64,000 bases of DNA from positions 227,172 to 291,171 of the forward strand of contig NZ_LQAQ01000090.1 in NCBI RefSeq assembly GCF_001583495.1, written 5' to 3'. The translations under genes and the position numbers were made by a program. The stretch is from Flammeovirga sp. SJP92. Its GTDB lineage: Bacteria > Bacteroidota > Bacteroidia > Cytophagales > Flammeovirgaceae. The notes beneath the pieces were generated by a model. It was not told the DNA's origin. It did not search any database and saw only the letters and a list, made by a program, of their open reading frames with translations. Shown here one piece after another: positions 61,875 to 64,000 of this stretch; position 1 is the first letter of the stretch, and the number at the start of each line of letters is the position of its first letter.

Positions 61875-62060
61875 TTAAGAGTCGATTCTTGCTAATATCA
61901 TATTTATAAATGCAAGAGAGATAAAAGCTTCAGATGAAGCCGGGTCTCTCTTGTAATCCTTTGATAACCTTCTATATCTGTTTAACCAAGCAAAAGGTCA
62001 TTCTTCTTGCTATCGGTGGCTTTCGGGAATAAAACCTTTGTCTTTTATGGTGGAGGCTGA
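61875..62060 (-). pseudogene. IS5-family transposase, C-terminal remnant
   Basis: Reading the minus strand, the frame ending at 61875 gives ...TIKDKGFIPESHR, then two stop codons within QEE, then PFAWLNRYRRLSKDYKRDPA, SSEAFISLAFINMIL and ARIDS before the stop. RTFAWLNRYRRLSKDYE is the hallmark C-terminus of IS5/IS427-type DDE transposases, so this is a decayed 3' fragment. Most of the gene and the terminal inverted repeats are missing or unrecognisable. The part up to about 62105 may belong to it. Confidence 0.7.
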
Positions 62061-62195
62061 GTTGTATCTACTTCCCAATCAAAGTACATTGCGGATTTCT
62101 TAAAACTACTTAAGCTACAGGAAATTGAAATTGGAGGGATGAGACAATAATTAAAACTTTATGTGCTTTTATAAAGAGGGGAGTAAAGAAATAAT

Positions 62196-62246
62196 AAAAG
62201 CCTGAATACATTTATCATTCTGATCTGATATGTATTCAGGCTTTTT
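62196..62246 (-). terminator. Terminator of the DUF2147 gene (bidirectional)
   Basis: AAAAGCCTGAATACAT (62196-62211) pairs perfectly over 16 bp with ATGTATTCAGGCTTTT (62230-62245), with T-rich tracts on both sides. It lies 37 bp after the stop at 62283. Confidence 0.85.
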
Positions 62247-62282
62247 AGTTTAGTAAAAAAATGTAATTGAGGAGTATAAGAT

Positions 62283-62702
62283 TTATTCCACTCTCAACCA
62301 CGTTTGTGTTTTATACATAAAACCGATATAGCCACGAACTTGAAGCTTTCCGTCTTCTACCCAAATTTTACCGTTATATATTTTACCGTTTTCAGGTTTT
62401 AGGATTTCTCCGTCGACCCATTGGTCACCATCTTTTTCCATATCCCAGATAATCTCCATGCCCATTACAGGTTTGTCTTTTTTGTTGCCGGGGCATTTAT
62501 CACAAATGGTATCTTCTGGATCTTTCAATAGTTTTGTGATTTTACCATGCATTTTGTCACCCACTTTATAAATTTCTACGTAGGCTTTAGCTTCGTTGGT
62601 TTCATCATCAATTGTTTTCCAAACACCGAAAGCAGATGTTTCTTGTGCCAGTAAATTAAAAGACGAGAAAATAAGGAATACAAAAAATAATAGTTTCTTC
62701 AT
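62283..62702 (-). CDS. DUF2147 exported protein
   Basis: A 139-residue protein with a signal peptide (cleavage near residue 19, NLLAQ) and a DUF2147 domain, a lipocalin-like beta-barrel (SAFGVWKTIDDETNEAKAYV, GNGKIYNGKIWV-like NGKIYNGKIWVEDGKLQVRG, TQTWLRV at the end). The paired Cys in DTICDKCPGNKKDKPVMGME is a conserved loop. The role is unknown; the family is common and periplasmic in Bacteroidota. It lies 21 bp beyond the stop of the TolC-like gene upstream (same strand), so they may be cotranscribed. Confidence 0.85.
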   Translation of the reverse strand: MKKLLFFVFLIFSSFNLLAQETSAFGVWKTIDDETNEAKAYVEIYKVGDKMHGKITKLLKDPEDTICDKCPGNKKDKPVMGMEIIWDMEKDGDQWVDGEILKPENGKIYNGKIWVEDGKLQVRGYIGFMYKTQTWLRVE

Positions 62703-62722
62703 TTGATTAAAATTATAATATT

Positions 62723-64000
62723 TTATTCTAAGATAATTTGTTTCCCCTCATAGAAATCAAGGATTTTACGAGAGAATATAAATTGGTATTTAGCTCTATT
62801 CAGTTCTGCTTTTGCGATATTTAAATTATTTTCAGCGACGACATAATCTGTTGTATTTGCCGCTCCTGAGACAAATCTTTTGTTAACTGATCGGAATTGT
62901 TCTTCTAATGACTCTACAGATTTTTTAGAAGAGATATATGTTTTTTGTGCACTTAGTGCATTAATATAGGCTTGTTCTATATTGATTCTAAGCGTGTTTA
63001 ATTCTTGTTCTAGTTGAAGTTCACTTTTACGAATTGCAATTTTTGCTTTGTTTACGTTCGTTTTAGTATTTCTTCTGTTATATATAGGGATACTCACTTG
63101 GAAAACAGCAGTTTGACTGAAGAAGTTTTCGAATTGTCTTCTTAAACTGTTGTCACTAGGATCTTCAATGTTTACATAATTGGAAGCATAACCTGTACTT
63201 GCATTACCATTTATATTAAATATAGGGTAATAATCAGCTTTAGCGATTTTCTTTTGAAATTCAGAGACATGAATATTCATTTCTGCCGCTTTTATCTCAG
63301 GCATGATCATTCTTGATTCTTCAAAAACTCTATTTGATGCTAAAAATTGAATAGTAGTATCAGGTTCAGGAAAGTCGGGAATGATAATAGTAAAGGGAGT
63401 ATTGAAATCAAGTTGCATTGATTGCTTTAAAGTTAACAATGCAATGTTATAAGCGTTTTCAGATTCCGTGAGCTGTCTTTCGGAATCGGCGGCTTGAGAT
63501 AACAAATCCAATAATTCCGAAAGTGGAGCAGAACCTGCATCTACCAATCTTTTTGTTCTATTAACTTGTTCATTTAGTGTTGTTACTCTTTTTTCTGAGA
63601 TTCCCACGTTTTCAAACTTGAAAATAGCATCTAAATAATTTTCTGTTACTTGAAGAATAATGTCATTCTCCATTTTCTCTTTGCTGTATTCTGTACTTTT
63701 TATAGTTGCTTTGGATTGCTTGATACTATTGTTGATTTTCATACCATTGAATACAGGAACCCCAATTTGAGCACCAAAACTACCATTATTAGTAATCTGA
63801 TTCACCAATACGTTTGTGTTGGGATCGGGGTTTAAACCTCTGTTGAAGCTATGGTTATAAAATCCATTTACATTAGGAAGGCGTTGAGATTTCGCTTGTT
63901 TGAGTTCTTCGGTACGCTCAACTACGTCATAATTTTGCAATTGAACGGACAAGTTATTTTCAATAGCGTACTCAACACATTTTTGGTACGACCATTCGTT
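62723..64000 (-). CDS. TolC-family outer membrane efflux protein, N-terminus outside window
   Basis: 426 codons are present. Translation from the window end begins NEWSYQKCVEYAIENNLSVQ, the typical mature N-terminus of TolC-like proteins, so only the signal peptide and start are missing. Two coiled-coil repeats follow: KSEIRK-like KESKLQLEQELNTLRINIEQ-type helices such as ELQLEQELNTLRINIEQAYI, and strands such as FGAQIGVPVFNGMKI and VFQVSIPIYNRRN. It would serve as the outer membrane duct for an ABC/RND or type I exporter encoded beyond the window. It is distinct from the CusC-like gene at 31193. Confidence 0.9.
   Translation of the reverse strand, partial: NEWSYQKCVEYAIENNLSVQLQNYDVVERTEELKQAKSQRLPNVNGFYNHSFNRGLNPDPNTNVLVNQITNNGSFGAQIGVPVFNGMKINNSIKQSKATIKSTEYSKEKMENDIILQVTENYLDAIFKFENVGISEKRVTTLNEQVNRTKRLVDAGSAPLSELLDLLSQAADSERQLTESENAYNIALLTLKQSMQLDFNTPFTIIIPDFPEPDTTIQFLASNRVFEESRMIMPEIKAAEMNIHVSEFQKKIAKADYYPIFNINGNASTGYASNYVNIEDPSDNSLRRQFENFFSQTAVFQVSIPIYNRRNTKTNVNKAKIAIRKSELQLEQELNTLRINIEQAYINALSAQKTYISSKKSVESLEEQFRSVNKRFVSGAANTTDYVVAENNLNIAKAELNRAKYQFIFSRKILDFYEGKQIILE

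Noticed and set aside
1..64000. CRISPR arrays, rRNA and tRNA genes
   Set aside because: No regularly spaced repeats, no rRNA core sequences and no TTC-arm/anticodon patterns were found by reading both strands.

Overview
The window is AT-rich bacterial chromosome from a member of the Bacteroidota, most likely a marine Cytophagia/Flammeovirga-like organism. The evidence is the TTTG-N19-TAnnTTTG style of promoter, weak ribosome binding sites, SusC/CarboxypepD-type outer membrane receptors, GSCFA, DUF4159, DUF2147 and HYC_CC_PP family proteins, a split transketolase, and LytTR two-component signalling. The genus is an inference. No rRNA, tRNA or CRISPR array was seen.

Layout. 1-5.0 kb: a truncated secreted beta-propeller gene, glutamine-dependent NAD synthetase and an MFS transporter, all on the minus strand. 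5.3-11.1 kb: a tightly packed minus-strand operon murB - TrkA-type K+ channel - beta-barrel protein - NlpC/P60 hydrolase, preceded by mpl with its own terminator. 11.5-22.7 kb: dnaB, a PafA-type phosphatase, GSCFA protein, the C-terminal half of transketolase behind a textbook Bacteroidota promoter, a TPR-SpoIIE phosphatase, a MOSC protein and D-lactate dehydrogenase. 22.9-26.6 kb: a second SpoIIE phosphatase with a small partner gene, and a Crp/Fnr regulator beside a lipoprotein propeller. 26.9-38.9 kb: a copper/heavy-metal resistance cluster (HYC_CC_PP protein, CusA-, CusC- and CusB-like proteins, a third SpoIIE phosphatase, CopA ATPase). The CopA promoter and first 14 codons are exactly tandemly duplicated.

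38.9-47.8 kb is the most unusual part. A 1.2-kb ORF-free gap carries several strong hairpins and its own terminator (candidate structured ncRNA). It is followed by an outer membrane receptor gene that overlaps, by ATGA, a 7TM membrane receptor whose cytoplasmic end is a transposase-type (IS1595-like) zinc ribbon plus helix-turn-helix without any catalytic domain. This looks like a membrane-tethered regulator built from a domesticated transposase. It converges on a LytS/LytTR operon with two lipoproteins, one carrying CBM48/AMPK-like repeats.

48.1-58.8 kb is mainly housekeeping: M42 peptidase plus DtxR regulator, glycosyltransferase plus LuxC-like reductase, DUF4159, rsmE, then DUF177 - rpmF - fabH - efp - accB - accC. 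59-62.2 kb is a small mobile-element zone (tyrosine recombinase with an upstream palindrome, a dispersed repeat also found at 26.7 kb, a lone IS30-type HTH protein, an IS5-type transposase remnant). The window ends in DUF2147 and the start-truncated gene of a TolC-like protein.

Themes: three SpoIIE/PP2C phosphatases share a SINYA..IQ linker but have different sensor halves, and envelope sensing recurs throughout. All functional statements come from motif recognition by eye; no database search was run.
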